Shown in pieces: positions 38,822 to 47,585 of a DNA stretch of 47,682 nt (position 1 is its first letter; each line of letters starts with the position of its first letter). The notes beneath the pieces are model-generated. The model worked only from the letters and a program-made list of their open reading frames with translations. It did not search any database and had not been told where the DNA came from. The stretch spans positions 1-47,682 of the forward strand of contig CANQYM010000010.1 of NCBI GenBank assembly GCA_947628085.1. The letters run 5' to 3'. The translations under genes were made by a program, and so were the position numbers. This DNA is from an uncultured Clostridia bacterium (GTDB taxonomy: Bacteria; Bacillota; Clostridia; TANB77; CAG-508).

Positions 38822-40288
38822 ATGAATTGTACAAAATGTGGAAAAGAAATTCCAGATGGTGAAACCAAAATATGTGAAGAATGTCAAAAAAAGATTTTAG
38901 ATGAAATAGTACAGGCTGAAAAAGAAGAAAAAGCCGAAAAAACTGAAAAGGAAGAGAAATTTAAAGTAGTAAAAGATAAAGAGAAAACTAAAAAAAGTAT
39001 TATATTACCAATTATTATAACGTTAGTAATTTTAGTTGTTATATGTTTGGGTGGAATTATTTATGTTTTTACTTATACAGGAAATAATGAATTTATAAAT
39101 AGTGTAAAAACTAGTTTAAATCTTTCTACAACAGGAAATACGATTGGAAATATTAGAAATTATGGATATGCTGCAAAATCTGGAAAATGGATTTATTTCT
39201 TAGCTCCAAACGAAGATAGCTCACAAGTAGGAATTTTTAGAGTAAAAGAAGACGGAACAGGGAAACAGGAACTATTTATGAATACAAATGAAGAAGGAGA
39301 AGATACACAAAAAGAAATAGTTTCTATAAATGCTTACGGCAATTATGTATATTTTATTGGAATAGAATCTAAAGCATATAGTGAAGAAGATGAAGTTGAC
39401 AATAAAATTTATAGAATGAAAGCAGACGGTTCTTCAGACTTAGAAGTAATAAATGATAATGAGTTTAACAATGAATGCTATGAAATTTATATAGTAAACG
39501 GATATATCTATTATATAGATGTAGAAGCAAATGTTGCTAGAATGAACTTAGATGGTTCTAAAAAGAGTGTTGTAACTAAAAACGGCACAGGTTATTTAGG
39601 AATTACTGAAAAATATATTATATACAATAATCCTAAAAAGGATAATACAGAAGAATATGAAACATATATAATGGGTATAAATGGAGAAAATCCAAGACCT
39701 ATACTTGAAGGAAAAAGACTATATAGTGTAAATATAGAAGACGATTATGTATATTACACAAATGATGATAAAAAAATATATAGGACTAAAATAGATTCTA
39801 ATCAAGAAGAACTAGTATATGATGCAGAAGCATATAATTTAAATGTATATAATGGATATGCTTATTATTTAAATTATAAGGATTCTGCAAATGAAGATTA
39901 TACAGTTTGTATCTATAAAGTAACACTAGATCCAGCATATGATGGAAAAAAGGCAGAAGTTTTAAAAGAATTGGAAACTTATTCAAGCTTTTTGAATGTA
40001 ATTGATGAGTGGGCACTTTATATGGATAGCAATGAAACAAATGGATATATTAATCTATTAAAAACAGATGGATCAGAAGATACAGTACAACTATATCTTT
40101 TAGACTATGAAAAATATTATGAAAGAATAGATACAACAACTGCAGAGGAACAGCCAACAGAAGGTGAACCAGCAGAAAGCGAATCAACAACAGAGACTAC
40201 AGAAGATACAAATGTTGTTGCTCAAGATAATACTAATGAAGTATCAACAAATACTGTTCAAAACACAACAAATAATAAAGAAAATTAA
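38822..40288 (+). CDS. Zinc-ribbon membrane protein with DUF5050 beta-propeller-like domain
   Basis: 488 aa. The N-terminal zinc ribbon (CTKCGKEIPDGETKICEECQ, residues 3-22) is followed by a Lys/Glu-rich helix, one membrane span (IILPIIITLVILVVICLGGI, ~60-79), and an extracytoplasmic domain of repeated blades with phrases such as WIYFLAPN, IFRVKEDGTGKQEL, YVYFIGIE, KIYRMKADGSSDLEVI, YIYYIDVE and YVYYTNDDKKIYRTK. That is the DUF5050 / DUF5050-like propeller pattern. The C-terminus is a Glu/Thr/Asn-rich tail. It begins 46 nt after the dockerin-bearing gene with AAGGAG. A sensor or surface role is inferred. Confidence 0.8.
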   Translation: MNCTKCGKEIPDGETKICEECQKKILDEIVQAEKEEKAEKTEKEEKFKVVKDKEKTKKSIILPIIITLVILVVICLGGIIYVFTYTGNNEFINSVKTSLNLSTTGNTIGNIRNYGYAAKSGKWIYFLAPNEDSSQVGIFRVKEDGTGKQELFMNTNEEGEDTQKEIVSINAYGNYVYFIGIESKAYSEEDEVDNKIYRMKADGSSDLEVINDNEFNNECYEIYIVNGYIYYIDVEANVARMNLDGSKKSVVTKNGTGYLGITEKYIIYNNPKKDNTEEYETYIMGINGENPRPILEGKRLYSVNIEDDYVYYTNDDKKIYRTKIDSNQEELVYDAEAYNLNVYNGYAYYLNYKDSANEDYTVCIYKVTLDPAYDGKKAEVLKELETYSSFLNVIDEWALYMDSNETNGYINLLKTDGSEDTVQLYLLDYEKYYERIDTTTAEEQPTEGEPAESESTTETTEDTNVVAQDNTNEVSTNTVQNTTNNKEN

Positions 40289-40303
40289 TTCAAGAAAGTA
40301 AAT

Positions 40304-40343
40304 AAAAAAATAGCGGGGCAGGGCCATGTGGCTCTGCCTCGCT
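40304..40343 (-). terminator. Terminator of the minus-strand foreign gene
   Basis: On the minus strand AGCGAGGCAGAGCC pairs with GGCCCTGCCCCGCT around a short loop and is followed by ATTTTTTT. It is unusually GC-rich for this chromosome and sits 6 nt past the stop codon. Confidence 0.85.
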
Positions 40344-40349
40344 TGGAGA

Positions 40350-40721
40350 TTATTTGTTGTCGTACGAGAGAATGTAAAAGTTTTCCCAGGAGCCGTCATC
40401 TTTTTCATAGGGGATTGCAAAATAGGAAATTAGCTCCTTTTGTGGGTTTAGCGAAACCTCTTCAACTACTTTCCAGAAGTTTCCTTCGTTGTTTTCCATT
40501 AAAATGATATGCTGGTTGTTTGGACTTTCATAGCGTATAGGCTTTGGATTGCTGTTGGAAAGGTCTGATTTCATAAGTTCTACGTTATAACCGAGAACTT
40601 TGCTTCCTACGAAGGTGATGATGGCACACAAACCGATGATACAAAGGGTGCACTCTAAGATGTAGCGTATGGTGGAAAAGATCTTTCTCCGTTTTCTCGT
40701 TCTTGTTTTCTGTTTGTCCAT
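40350..40721 (-). CDS. Small single-span membrane protein, foreign base composition
   Basis: 123 aa. I start at the ATG complementary to 40719-40721 because GGAGG lies just upstream; an in-frame ATG at 40742 lacks a ribosome site. A basic N-terminus (MDKQKTRTRKRRKIFSTIRY) leads into one membrane helix (LECTLCIIGLCAIITFVGSK, ~25-44) and an extracytoplasmic domain with aromatic, beta-like strands (IILMENNEGNFWKVVEEV, GSWENFYILSYDNK). It is the only protein gene called on the minus strand. Its G+C content is clearly above that of its neighbours, its terminator is GC-rich, and codon 11 is CGG (complement of 40689-40691) read as Arg. The family is not recognised. Confidence 0.75.
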   Translation of the reverse strand: MDKQKTRTRKRRKIFSTIRYILECTLCIIGLCAIITFVGSKVLGYNVELMKSDLSNSNPKPIRYESPNNQHIILMENNEGNFWKVVEEVSLNPQKELISYFAIPYEKDDGSWENFYILSYDNK

Positions 40722-40820
40722 TAGTCCTCCATTTTTTAGCATGCCCTAAAAATAAATATGGACATTTACTAAAAAGGTACGTTTTGTATTTCGCTGTACC
40801 AGGCGAATATTGATACATAT

Positions 40821-40849
40821 ATTATAACACTTTTTATGTAAATTATCAA
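40821..40849 (-). promoter_or_regulatory. Promoter of the minus-strand foreign gene
   Basis: On the minus strand TTGATA (complement of 40844-40849), 17 nt, TATAAT (complement of 40821-40826). The leader before the start codon is about 95 nt. Confidence 0.75.
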
Positions 40850-40887
40850 ATTGGAAGACTAAATGTGCATAAAATAGTTTTTTAAAA

Positions 40888-40963
40888 TGGAGCTTATAGG
40901 CGGAATTGAACCGCCGACCCACAGGTTACGAATCTGTTGCTCTACCAACTGAGCTATATAAGC
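40888..40963 (-). tRNA. tRNA-Thr (anticodon CGU)
   Basis: A full cloverleaf reads on the minus strand: acceptor GCTTATA / TATAAGC, D arm GCTC-AGTTGGTA-GAGC, anticodon loop TTCGTAA (anticodon CGU, codon ACG), T arm GGCGG-TTCAATT-CCGCC, and an encoded TCCA end. The anticodon stem has one A-C mismatch at the base of the loop. Confidence 0.95.
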
Positions 40964-40971
40964 ATGGACAT

Positions 40972-41000
40972 ATTATATATATTTAAATCACAAAAATCAA
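40972..41000 (-). promoter_or_regulatory. tRNA-Thr promoter
   Basis: On the minus strand TTGATT (complement of 40995-41000), 17 nt, TATAAT (complement of 40972-40977), ending 8 nt before the tRNA. Confidence 0.8.
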
Positions 41001-41035
41001 GATAAAGACATTACTTTAATGAAAATAATAAATAA

Positions 41036-41064
41036 TTGCATAAAATAGAATAGATTGATATAAT
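41036..41064 (+). promoter_or_regulatory. Promoter for the small membrane protein
   Basis: TTGCAT (41036-41041), 17 nt, TATAAT (41059-41064), 38 nt before the ATG at 41103. Confidence 0.8.
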
Positions 41065-41102
41065 TTATTCTAAAGTAATTAGACTTTAGATAGGAGATAT
41101 TT

Positions 41103-41766
41103 ATGGATATACTTGAAATCTCTAATATTAAATTTAGCACTTTTTCAATTTTCTTAGGCATATATATGGTTCTTTTACGGAGTAATTTATTATTTAATAT
41201 TTAGAAAACACCATAAAAGAAATAAAATTGAACTAGGAGAGCTTGTATCATTAGTTACAAAATTCTACTCATTAACAATAGTTTCTACAATATTAATAAT
41301 TGTAGGAATATATTTCATAATTGAAGCAAATTCATATAAAGATGAAAGAGCAGAAGTAGTAGCAAGAGTTTCTTTGGCAATATTTATAATAAGTGCAACA
41401 ATAATTAATTATATTTTTTACATAAAAAATAGCTTAAAGGATTTAAATCCAGTGGTTCGAGAAGAAAATAAAAAATATATATTAAAAGTAGGAGAAATAT
41501 TAGAATTAATCTTTTTTACAATATTTTGTTTAACTCCTATTTGGAGAATTCCTGCTTATATTGGTATGTATAAAAACAATCAAAGCATCGTATTACCAAT
41601 TATAAAATCAATATCTTTATCAATAGCTTCTATATTTTTAATGTACCAACTAAATCCATTAGATATTAAGAGTAAATTTTTAAAAAATAAAAAGGATAAA
41701 GAATCAAAAAGCAAAGAAAAAATATTAGATAATGAAGAAAACAAAAAAACAGATAATAAAGAATAA
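41103..41766 (+). CDS. Small polytopic membrane protein read through a CGG +1 shift
   Basis: About 220 aa if the C at 41178 is skipped. ATG 41103 has a clear ribosome site (TAGGAGATATTT) and a near-consensus promoter, yet the zero frame stops at 41202-41204 after only 33 codons. Reading GGA at 41179 onwards completes the first membrane helix (FLGIYMVLL joined to GVIYYLIFRK) and gives four to five spans followed by a Lys/Glu/Asn-rich cytoplasmic tail. The larger downstream open frame has no ribosome site of its own. The good promoter and start argue that the whole is one expressed gene. Family not recognised. Confidence 0.75.
41178..41180 (+). other. In-frame CGG at +1 frameshift, site 5
   Basis: CTT TTA CGG AGT in the zero frame, stopping at 41202-41204. 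The +1 frame is closed at 41155-41157 (TAG), so the shift lies between 41158 and 41204. Skipping the C gives TTA GGA GTA ATT. Confidence 0.75.
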
Positions 41767-41806
41767 ATTTAAATGCAAAATTCTAAGCAAATTTTAACAC
41801 AATTGA

Positions 41807-41835
41807 TTGACATAAATTTAAAACAGTAGTAAAAT
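41807..41835 (+). promoter_or_regulatory. thrS leader promoter
   Basis: TTGACA (41807-41812), 17 nt, TAAAAT (41830-41835), opening the T-box leader. Confidence 0.8.
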
Positions 41836-41861
41836 ATTACCATAGTACATATAAGCTATGA

Positions 41862-42077
41862 AAAGGAAAAGTAAAATAAAGGTTGCTAACAGAGAGAGTT
41901 AGTTATTAGCTGAAAGCTAACTTAAGTAAACATGTTTGAAAAACTACCTTGGAGCTTCCATTTGAAAAAATGGCGCGTAAGATGGCGTTAATATCGAAAT
42001 TAAGTTAAACAGTAGGGTGGAACCGTAAGAATAAACTTACCCCTATAAGTACTTTTGGTACTTGTAGGGGATTTTTG
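41862..42077 (+). ncRNA. T-box leader of thrS
   Basis: The conserved T-box AGGGTGGAACCG is at 42014-42025, and the stem I AGAGAG motif at about 41890. At the base of stem I, AAGGT (41879-41883) faces ACCTT (41946-41950), with ACT (41943-41945), a threonine codon, directly before it as the likely specifier. The terminator arms are CCCCTATAAGTAC (42040-42052) and GTACTTGTAGGGG (42058-42070), followed by a T run. Uncharged tRNA-Thr would stabilise the antiterminator and raise thrS expression. The specifier assignment is inferred from position. Confidence 0.92.
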
Positions 42078-42187
42078 ATTTTTTATAAGCTTTATAAATA
42101 TTTTGTAAAATCAAAAATCCTTGAAAGTAAAAAAGAGTGCTTAAAATAAATTTTTTAAAGCCAGAAGTGGCAAAGGAGGAATTTATT

Positions 42188-43948
42188 ATGTTTAAAGTAA
42201 AATTACACGGAGGAAAAACAATGGATGTAGAAGAAAGTATGTATTGGCATACAACTTCTCACATTATGGCTCAAGCTGTTAAAAGATTATTTCCATCAGC
42301 AAAACTTACAATAGGTCCATCTATTGAAAATGGATTTTATTATGATTTTGATGTAGAAAAACCTTTTTCAGAAGAAGACTTAGCTTCAATTGAAGAAGAA
42401 ATGAAAAAAATAATTAAAGAAGACTTAGAAATTGAAAGATTTGAACTTCCAAGAGAAGAAGCTATTAAGTTAATGGAAGAAAAAGATGAGCCATATAAAG
42501 TAGAACTTATTAAAGATTTACCGGAAGGAGAGGTTATTTCTTTTTACAAACAAGGAGAATTTACAGATTTATGTAGAGGTCCACATCTACCAACAACAGG
42601 AGTAGTAAAAGCAGTTAAATTATTATCTTCATCAGGAGCTTATTGGAGAGGCGATGAACACAATAAAATGCTTCAAAGAATTTATGGAATTTCTTATCCA
42701 AAAGCAAGTGAGCTAGAAGAATATTTAAATATGATTGAAGAAGCAAAAAAACGTGATCATAGAAAATTAGGAAAAGAACTAGAACTATTTTTCTTTGATG
42801 AAACAGCTCCAGGAATGGCATATTGGATGCCAAAAGGATTTAAAATGATGAATATTTTAATAGACCTTTGGAGAAAAGAGCATGAAAAAAGAGGATATTT
42901 AGAATTTTCTGGACCACAATTAAATAGTAGTGAACTTTGGAAAATATCTGGACATTGGGATCACTATAAAGAAGATATGTTTGTTTTAACAGATTCAGAC
43001 GGAAAAGAACAAGCATTAAAACCTATGAACTGTCCTAATGCAATTAAAATTTATGCTTCAAAATTAAGAAGTTATAAAGATTTACCATTAAGATTTAATG
43101 ATATAGATGTTATTCATAGAAATGAAAAATCTGGACAATTAAATGGATTATTTAGAGTAAGAATGTTTAGACAAGATGATGCACATAACTTCATCACAGA
43201 AGAACAATTAGGTTCAGAAATAAAAGACATTATAGAAATTGCAAAATATTTATATGGAATTTTTGGACTAGACTTTGAACTTACTCTTTCAACAAGACCA
43301 GATGATTATATGGGAGATATTGAGCTTTGGAATAAGGCAGAAGCAAATTTAAGAGAAGTATTAGATGAATTATGTGGAAAAGATCAATATAGAATAAATG
43401 AAGGAGATGGAGCTTTTTACGGACCTAAAATTGATATCAAAATGAAAGATTGCTTAGGAAGAGAATGGCAAATGGGTACTGTTCAAGTAGATTTCCAATT
43501 ACCACTTAGATTTAATTTATCTTATATAGATAGTAACGGAGAAAAGAAAGTTCCAATTCTTGTTCACAGAGCATTATTTGGATCTTTTGAAAGATTTATT
43601 GGAATTATTACAGAACATTTTGCAGGAGCTTTCCCAGTATGGCTTTCACCTGTTCAAGTAAAAGTTTTACCAATTTCAGATAATCAAAAAGAATATGCAA
43701 AATCTGTTGTAGAAAAATTAGAAAATGATGGATTAAGAGTGGAACTAGATGATAGACAAGAAAAAATTGGATATAAAATTCGTGAGGCACAATTACAAAA
43801 AGTTCCATATATGCTAATATTAGGAGATAAAGAAAAAGAAGCAAATGCTGTTGGAGTAAGAGCTAGAAAAGAAGGCGACATTGGCCAAATGAAGTATGAA
43901 GAATTTTTAAGTAAAATTCAAGAAGAAATAAAAAGTAAAAAAATATAA
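42188..43948 (+). CDS. thrS: Threonyl-tRNA synthetase lacking the N-terminal TGS domain
   Basis: 586 aa from ATG 42188, 7 nt after AGGAGGA. The frame is open upstream to 42137 but without a ribosome site. Class II synthetase: editing domain with HTTSHIMAQAVKRLFP (~18-33) and the C/H zinc editing site LCRGPHLPTTG, then catalytic motif 2 (FRVRMFRQDDAHNF), MNCPNAIKIY (zinc Cys), motif 3 (LFGSFERFIGIITEH) and a C-terminal anticodon-binding domain (VLPISDNQKEYA to the end). Usual ThrRS is about 640 aa; here the TGS domain is reduced to a stub of ~15 residues (MFKVKLHGGKTMDVE). Controlled by the T-box leader. Confidence 0.96.
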   Translation: MFKVKLHGGKTMDVEESMYWHTTSHIMAQAVKRLFPSAKLTIGPSIENGFYYDFDVEKPFSEEDLASIEEEMKKIIKEDLEIERFELPREEAIKLMEEKDEPYKVELIKDLPEGEVISFYKQGEFTDLCRGPHLPTTGVVKAVKLLSSSGAYWRGDEHNKMLQRIYGISYPKASELEEYLNMIEEAKKRDHRKLGKELELFFFDETAPGMAYWMPKGFKMMNILIDLWRKEHEKRGYLEFSGPQLNSSELWKISGHWDHYKEDMFVLTDSDGKEQALKPMNCPNAIKIYASKLRSYKDLPLRFNDIDVIHRNEKSGQLNGLFRVRMFRQDDAHNFITEEQLGSEIKDIIEIAKYLYGIFGLDFELTLSTRPDDYMGDIELWNKAEANLREVLDELCGKDQYRINEGDGAFYGPKIDIKMKDCLGREWQMGTVQVDFQLPLRFNLSYIDSNGEKKVPILVHRALFGSFERFIGIITEHFAGAFPVWLSPVQVKVLPISDNQKEYAKSVVEKLENDGLRVELDDRQEKIGYKIREAQLQKVPYMLILGDKEKEANAVGVRARKEGDIGQMKYEEFLSKIQEEIKSKKI

Positions 43949-43959
43949 CATTATTGTAA

Positions 43960-43988
43960 TTGAATAAAAATTTGTTGTATGATATACT
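43960..43988 (+). promoter_or_regulatory. Promoter for the coiled-coil protein
   Basis: TTGAAT (43960-43965), 17 nt, TATACT (43983-43988), 29 nt before the next ATG. Confidence 0.7.
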
Positions 43989-44017
43989 TTTTCTTATAGT
44001 AATGAAAGGGGAAAAAC

Positions 44018-46360
44018 ATGGATAATAATATTGCAAAAAACGATTTAGATAAAAAATTAAATTATTTAAATTTAGATTTTGAAAATATTCCTGATGAAGT
44101 AGTTGATTATTCACCACTTAATTTTAATGTTTCAAGATTAAGTAATGATAAAGACCATAGAGTTTTTAAATTTATACCAATAGACAAAATAGATATATTA
44201 ATTACTCCATGTTTAAGAACAGATCCATTAAGAGATAAATATTCAAAGGCAATGCCATTATATAAATATATTTTACCAGCACAAAATGATGATGACATAG
44301 AAAGATATACTTTATTTTTAAAAATGTTAAATACTGTTACTATACCAGAAATAGAAACAGTAGCTACAGTTCAAAAAGAATTAGAGAAAAAAGAACCATT
44401 TAAAGTAAAATACAATAAAGATAATATGTGGCAAATTTATTATTCTGAAGCAACTGGAAGATATTTTATGTTAGTTTGCTCTAGAGAAAACACTTTTGGA
44501 GAATTTTTCTATTTATTAAAATCTAAAATTGAATTTGCAAACAGCAGTAAAAGAGTATCTCCAAAAATTTATGTTCCAATAAATGCTTTAAATTATTCAG
44601 AAGAATATTTAAATAGAAATGAAATTGCAGATTTAGAAAACTATTTATGGCTTTTTACAAAGGAATGGGCATTGTCTTTTGAAGTATATGATAAAACTAA
44701 TAAATTGTCTCTACAAATTGTGGGAGAAACATTTGTATATGAGAAAGTAAAAAGCTCTTATAAAGTAAAATTACAAAGCAGAGATGAAGCTATCAAATTT
44801 TATAAACTTTTGAAAGCTCTATTTATAATGCAAACAGAAATAAAAAATCATTTTAATTTTGAAACTAAAATTGATAGTAACAATGGACTAGAGCTATATA
44901 TGAACAATAAGCGTATTACTTATGATATGCTTACAGAATTTATTAAAACAGAAATTGAAAATGCAGTAAATAAAATAAAATCAGAAAATCAGTCTATAAT
45001 AGAATTAGAAGAAAAACTAAAAGATATTAATTCAAAAATAAAGAAAAAAGAAGATGAATATTTAATTAAACAAAAAGAGATTTCTACATACTTAGAATGT
45101 AAAAAAACTTTTATTGGAAAAGTAAAATACTTTTTTAAGTCTTCAAAATCTAGTAAAAAAGTGCTTACAGATAAAGAAAAACTAGAAGAAATTAAAGATG
45201 AGCTATTTGAAAATGAAGAAAAATCTCAAGTTGTTAAAACAGATGCCATAGAATCTGTTTTAAAAGAAAAAAAATTCTATACAATTGAAGATTTAGTAAC
45301 AGTATATTCTTTATTAGAAAGAGCAGAAAAAAATAGTAGAAACTTAAATCAAGATTTGAAAGCTTCAACATTAAAGCTTGAAAATATAGAATCAAAAGTA
45401 AAAAATGCAAGTTTATATATAGAAGAAATAGATAAACATAAGAAAAGCATTTTTGATTTCTGGAAGTTCTCTAATAAAGATGAGAAGTTAAGTCTAGAAA
45501 TGGGAAATGATGAAGAAAAAGAAGAAAACAAAAAAGTTCTACAAAAGGTCTTCGATTTCCAAACAGAAATAGATGAACTAGGTGAAAAATTAGATAATTT
45601 ACAAAGAAAGAAATTATCAAAAGAAGAAATGGATAGTTTATTTATAGCAAAAACAGAAATTTTAGACTTAATTAATATGCTTAGAGAAAATGATTTAAAT
45701 CAAAACTTATTAGAAGAAACTCTAAATAATCTTAAAGAAGAATTTAATAGTAACAGACTATATATAGATACAGAAACTTTTGATATTTTTGGTAATGTCG
45801 AAGATGATAATAGAAAACTAAAATATATTGGAAGCAAAGGCCATAGAGAAAATGAAAAGAGTAAATTTAAAATATTAAATATAAACAAAAAAATAGATGT
45901 GTTTGACTTTACTGAAAAATTGCAAACAATTATAACATACTTAGAAGGTGCAGTTCCTAAAATGTCTGCAGAATATGATTTTTCTTTATATAAAGTATCT
46001 CAAATAACTGAAAAAGTAAAAGAACAATCTTTTGATGTTTATAATATAAGTGCTGAAAATGCATTAACAGAATATAAAGATGATGGAGAGGGTGCACTTA
46101 ATTTAATAAAATTGAACTATAAAGCAGGACTACCACTTCTTTATTATACAAACATAATTTTTTATGATAACAATAATCAAACATTACCAGCTGGAATGAA
46201 TGTATCTACAAGTGTATTTTTAGATTGCAAGAAACTTAATTTTAAATTAGTACAAAAAAATAAATTTAGAACTAATAAGTACTTTACAGAAAGCAATAAT
46301 TTAGTATTACCAAAATCAAAAGATGTGTTTGTTTATGAATATGATGTTGAATTAAAATAA
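44018..46360 (+). CDS. Large hypothetical protein with central coiled coil
   Basis: 780 aa, no signal peptide or clear membrane span. The N-terminal ~290 residues are globular (FKFIPIDKIDILITPCLRTD, then YFMLVCSRENTFGEFFYLLK). Residues ~310-560 are a long heptad-rich coiled coil broken by a basic patch (GKVKYFFKSSKSSKKV, ~371-386). The C-terminal ~200 residues are globular again (RLYIDTETFDIFGNVEDDNR, LPLLYYTNIIFYDNNNQTLP). Ribosome site GAAAGGGG. It is followed by deoB after 12 nt and is probably cotranscribed with it. I do not recognise the family; the architecture suggests a structural or scaffold protein, which is only a guess. Confidence 0.65.
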   Translation: MDNNIAKNDLDKKLNYLNLDFENIPDEVVDYSPLNFNVSRLSNDKDHRVFKFIPIDKIDILITPCLRTDPLRDKYSKAMPLYKYILPAQNDDDIERYTLFLKMLNTVTIPEIETVATVQKELEKKEPFKVKYNKDNMWQIYYSEATGRYFMLVCSRENTFGEFFYLLKSKIEFANSSKRVSPKIYVPINALNYSEEYLNRNEIADLENYLWLFTKEWALSFEVYDKTNKLSLQIVGETFVYEKVKSSYKVKLQSRDEAIKFYKLLKALFIMQTEIKNHFNFETKIDSNNGLELYMNNKRITYDMLTEFIKTEIENAVNKIKSENQSIIELEEKLKDINSKIKKKEDEYLIKQKEISTYLECKKTFIGKVKYFFKSSKSSKKVLTDKEKLEEIKDELFENEEKSQVVKTDAIESVLKEKKFYTIEDLVTVYSLLERAEKNSRNLNQDLKASTLKLENIESKVKNASLYIEEIDKHKKSIFDFWKFSNKDEKLSLEMGNDEEKEENKKVLQKVFDFQTEIDELGEKLDNLQRKKLSKEEMDSLFIAKTEILDLINMLRENDLNQNLLEETLNNLKEEFNSNRLYIDTETFDIFGNVEDDNRKLKYIGSKGHRENEKSKFKILNINKKIDVFDFTEKLQTIITYLEGAVPKMSAEYDFSLYKVSQITEKVKEQSFDVYNISAENALTEYKDDGEGALNLIKLNYKAGLPLLYYTNIIFYDNNNQTLPAGMNVSTSVFLDCKKLNFKLVQKNKFRTNKYFTESNNLVLPKSKDVFVYEYDVELK

Positions 46361-46372
46361 GAGGTTTAAGAA

Positions 46373-47545
46373 ATGATAAATCGAGCTATTATTATTGTTT
46401 TAGATAGTTTTGGAGTTGGAGAAACTCCAGATGCAAATGAATATGGAGATGTTGGAAGCAATACTTTAGAAGGAATATATTATAATTCTAATTTAAATAT
46501 TCCAAATATGAAAAAATTAGGATTATATAATATCCAAGGACTTACTATACCAGAAAAAGAAGAGAGTCCAATAGGAATATTTGGAAAAGCTAAAGAGCAA
46601 GCAAAAGGGAAAAATAGCCCTGTTGGACATTGGGAAATAGCTGGATTTATTAAAGACAAACCTTTTAAAACATATTATGAAGGTTTTCCACAAGAGCTTT
46701 TAGATGAAATATCAAAAAGAGCAAATATAAAAGGATTTATATGCAATAAAAAGGGTTCTGGAACAAATTTTTTAAAACAATATGGAGAAGAAAGTATAAA
46801 TTTAAATATGCCAATAGTTTATACTTCAGCAGACAGCGTTTTTCAAATAGCAGCACACGAGGATATGATGCCTGTTCCAGAGTTATATAAATTATGCAAA
46901 ATTGCAAGAGAAACAATAGATGAAAAAGGTTATGGTATTGGAACTGTAATTGCAAGACCTTTTGTTGGAACAAATAATGAAAATTTTACTAGAACATATA
47001 ATAGAAAAGATTTTGAAGCACAAGATTTTGGAAAAACAATGTTAGACGTTTTTGTAGAAAACAATAAAAAAGTTTTAGCAATTGGAAAAATAGAAGATTT
47101 ATTTACAGGAAGAGGAATAACAAGAGCAATTCATACATCTGGAAATATAGATGGAATTAATAAAACAATTGAAGAAATTAAAAATTCAAGTGAAGACTTA
47201 ATATTCGTAAATTTAGTAGATTTTGATATGCTTTATGGACATAGAAATAATATAGAAGGTTATAAAAATGCATTAGAAGAATTTGATGCTAAATTACCAG
47301 AAATAATGGATTCTATTAAAGAAAATGACATATTAATTTTAACAGCTGATCATGGAAATGATCCAAGTACACCAAGCACAGACCATAGCAGAGAATATAT
47401 TCCAATTCTTGTATATGGAAAAACTTTAAAGCAAAATGTAGATTTAGGAATTAGAGAAACTTATGCAGATATATCTGCTACAGTATTAGATTTATTTGGA
47501 TTACCAAAATTAGAAGGAAAAAGCTTTAAGGAAAATATAATATAA
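46373..47545 (+). CDS. deoB: Phosphopentomutase
   Basis: 390 aa, full length. It interconverts (deoxy)ribose 1-phosphate and 5-phosphate in nucleoside salvage and belongs to the alkaline-phosphatase superfamily. The N-terminal metal site with the acceptor region is IIVLDSFGVGETPDANEYGD (~7-26) followed by VGSNTL, in which Thr is the phosphorylated residue by family analogy. Further motifs are NSPVGHWEIAG (~82-92), FVNLVDFDMLYGHRNN (~281-296) and LTADHGNDPSTPSTDHSREY (~323-342), which carry the metal-binding Asp and His residues. The ribosome site is AGAGG. No nucleoside phosphorylase gene adjoins it within the window. Confidence 0.95.
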   Translation: MINRAIIIVLDSFGVGETPDANEYGDVGSNTLEGIYYNSNLNIPNMKKLGLYNIQGLTIPEKEESPIGIFGKAKEQAKGKNSPVGHWEIAGFIKDKPFKTYYEGFPQELLDEISKRANIKGFICNKKGSGTNFLKQYGEESINLNMPIVYTSADSVFQIAAHEDMMPVPELYKLCKIARETIDEKGYGIGTVIARPFVGTNNENFTRTYNRKDFEAQDFGKTMLDVFVENNKKVLAIGKIEDLFTGRGITRAIHTSGNIDGINKTIEEIKNSSEDLIFVNLVDFDMLYGHRNNIEGYKNALEEFDAKLPEIMDSIKENDILILTADHGNDPSTPSTDHSREYIPILVYGKTLKQNVDLGIRETYADISATVLDLFGLPKLEGKSFKENII

Positions 47546-47585
47546 ATAAAATATAGACATAAAATAAAATATGTGTTAATATAAT

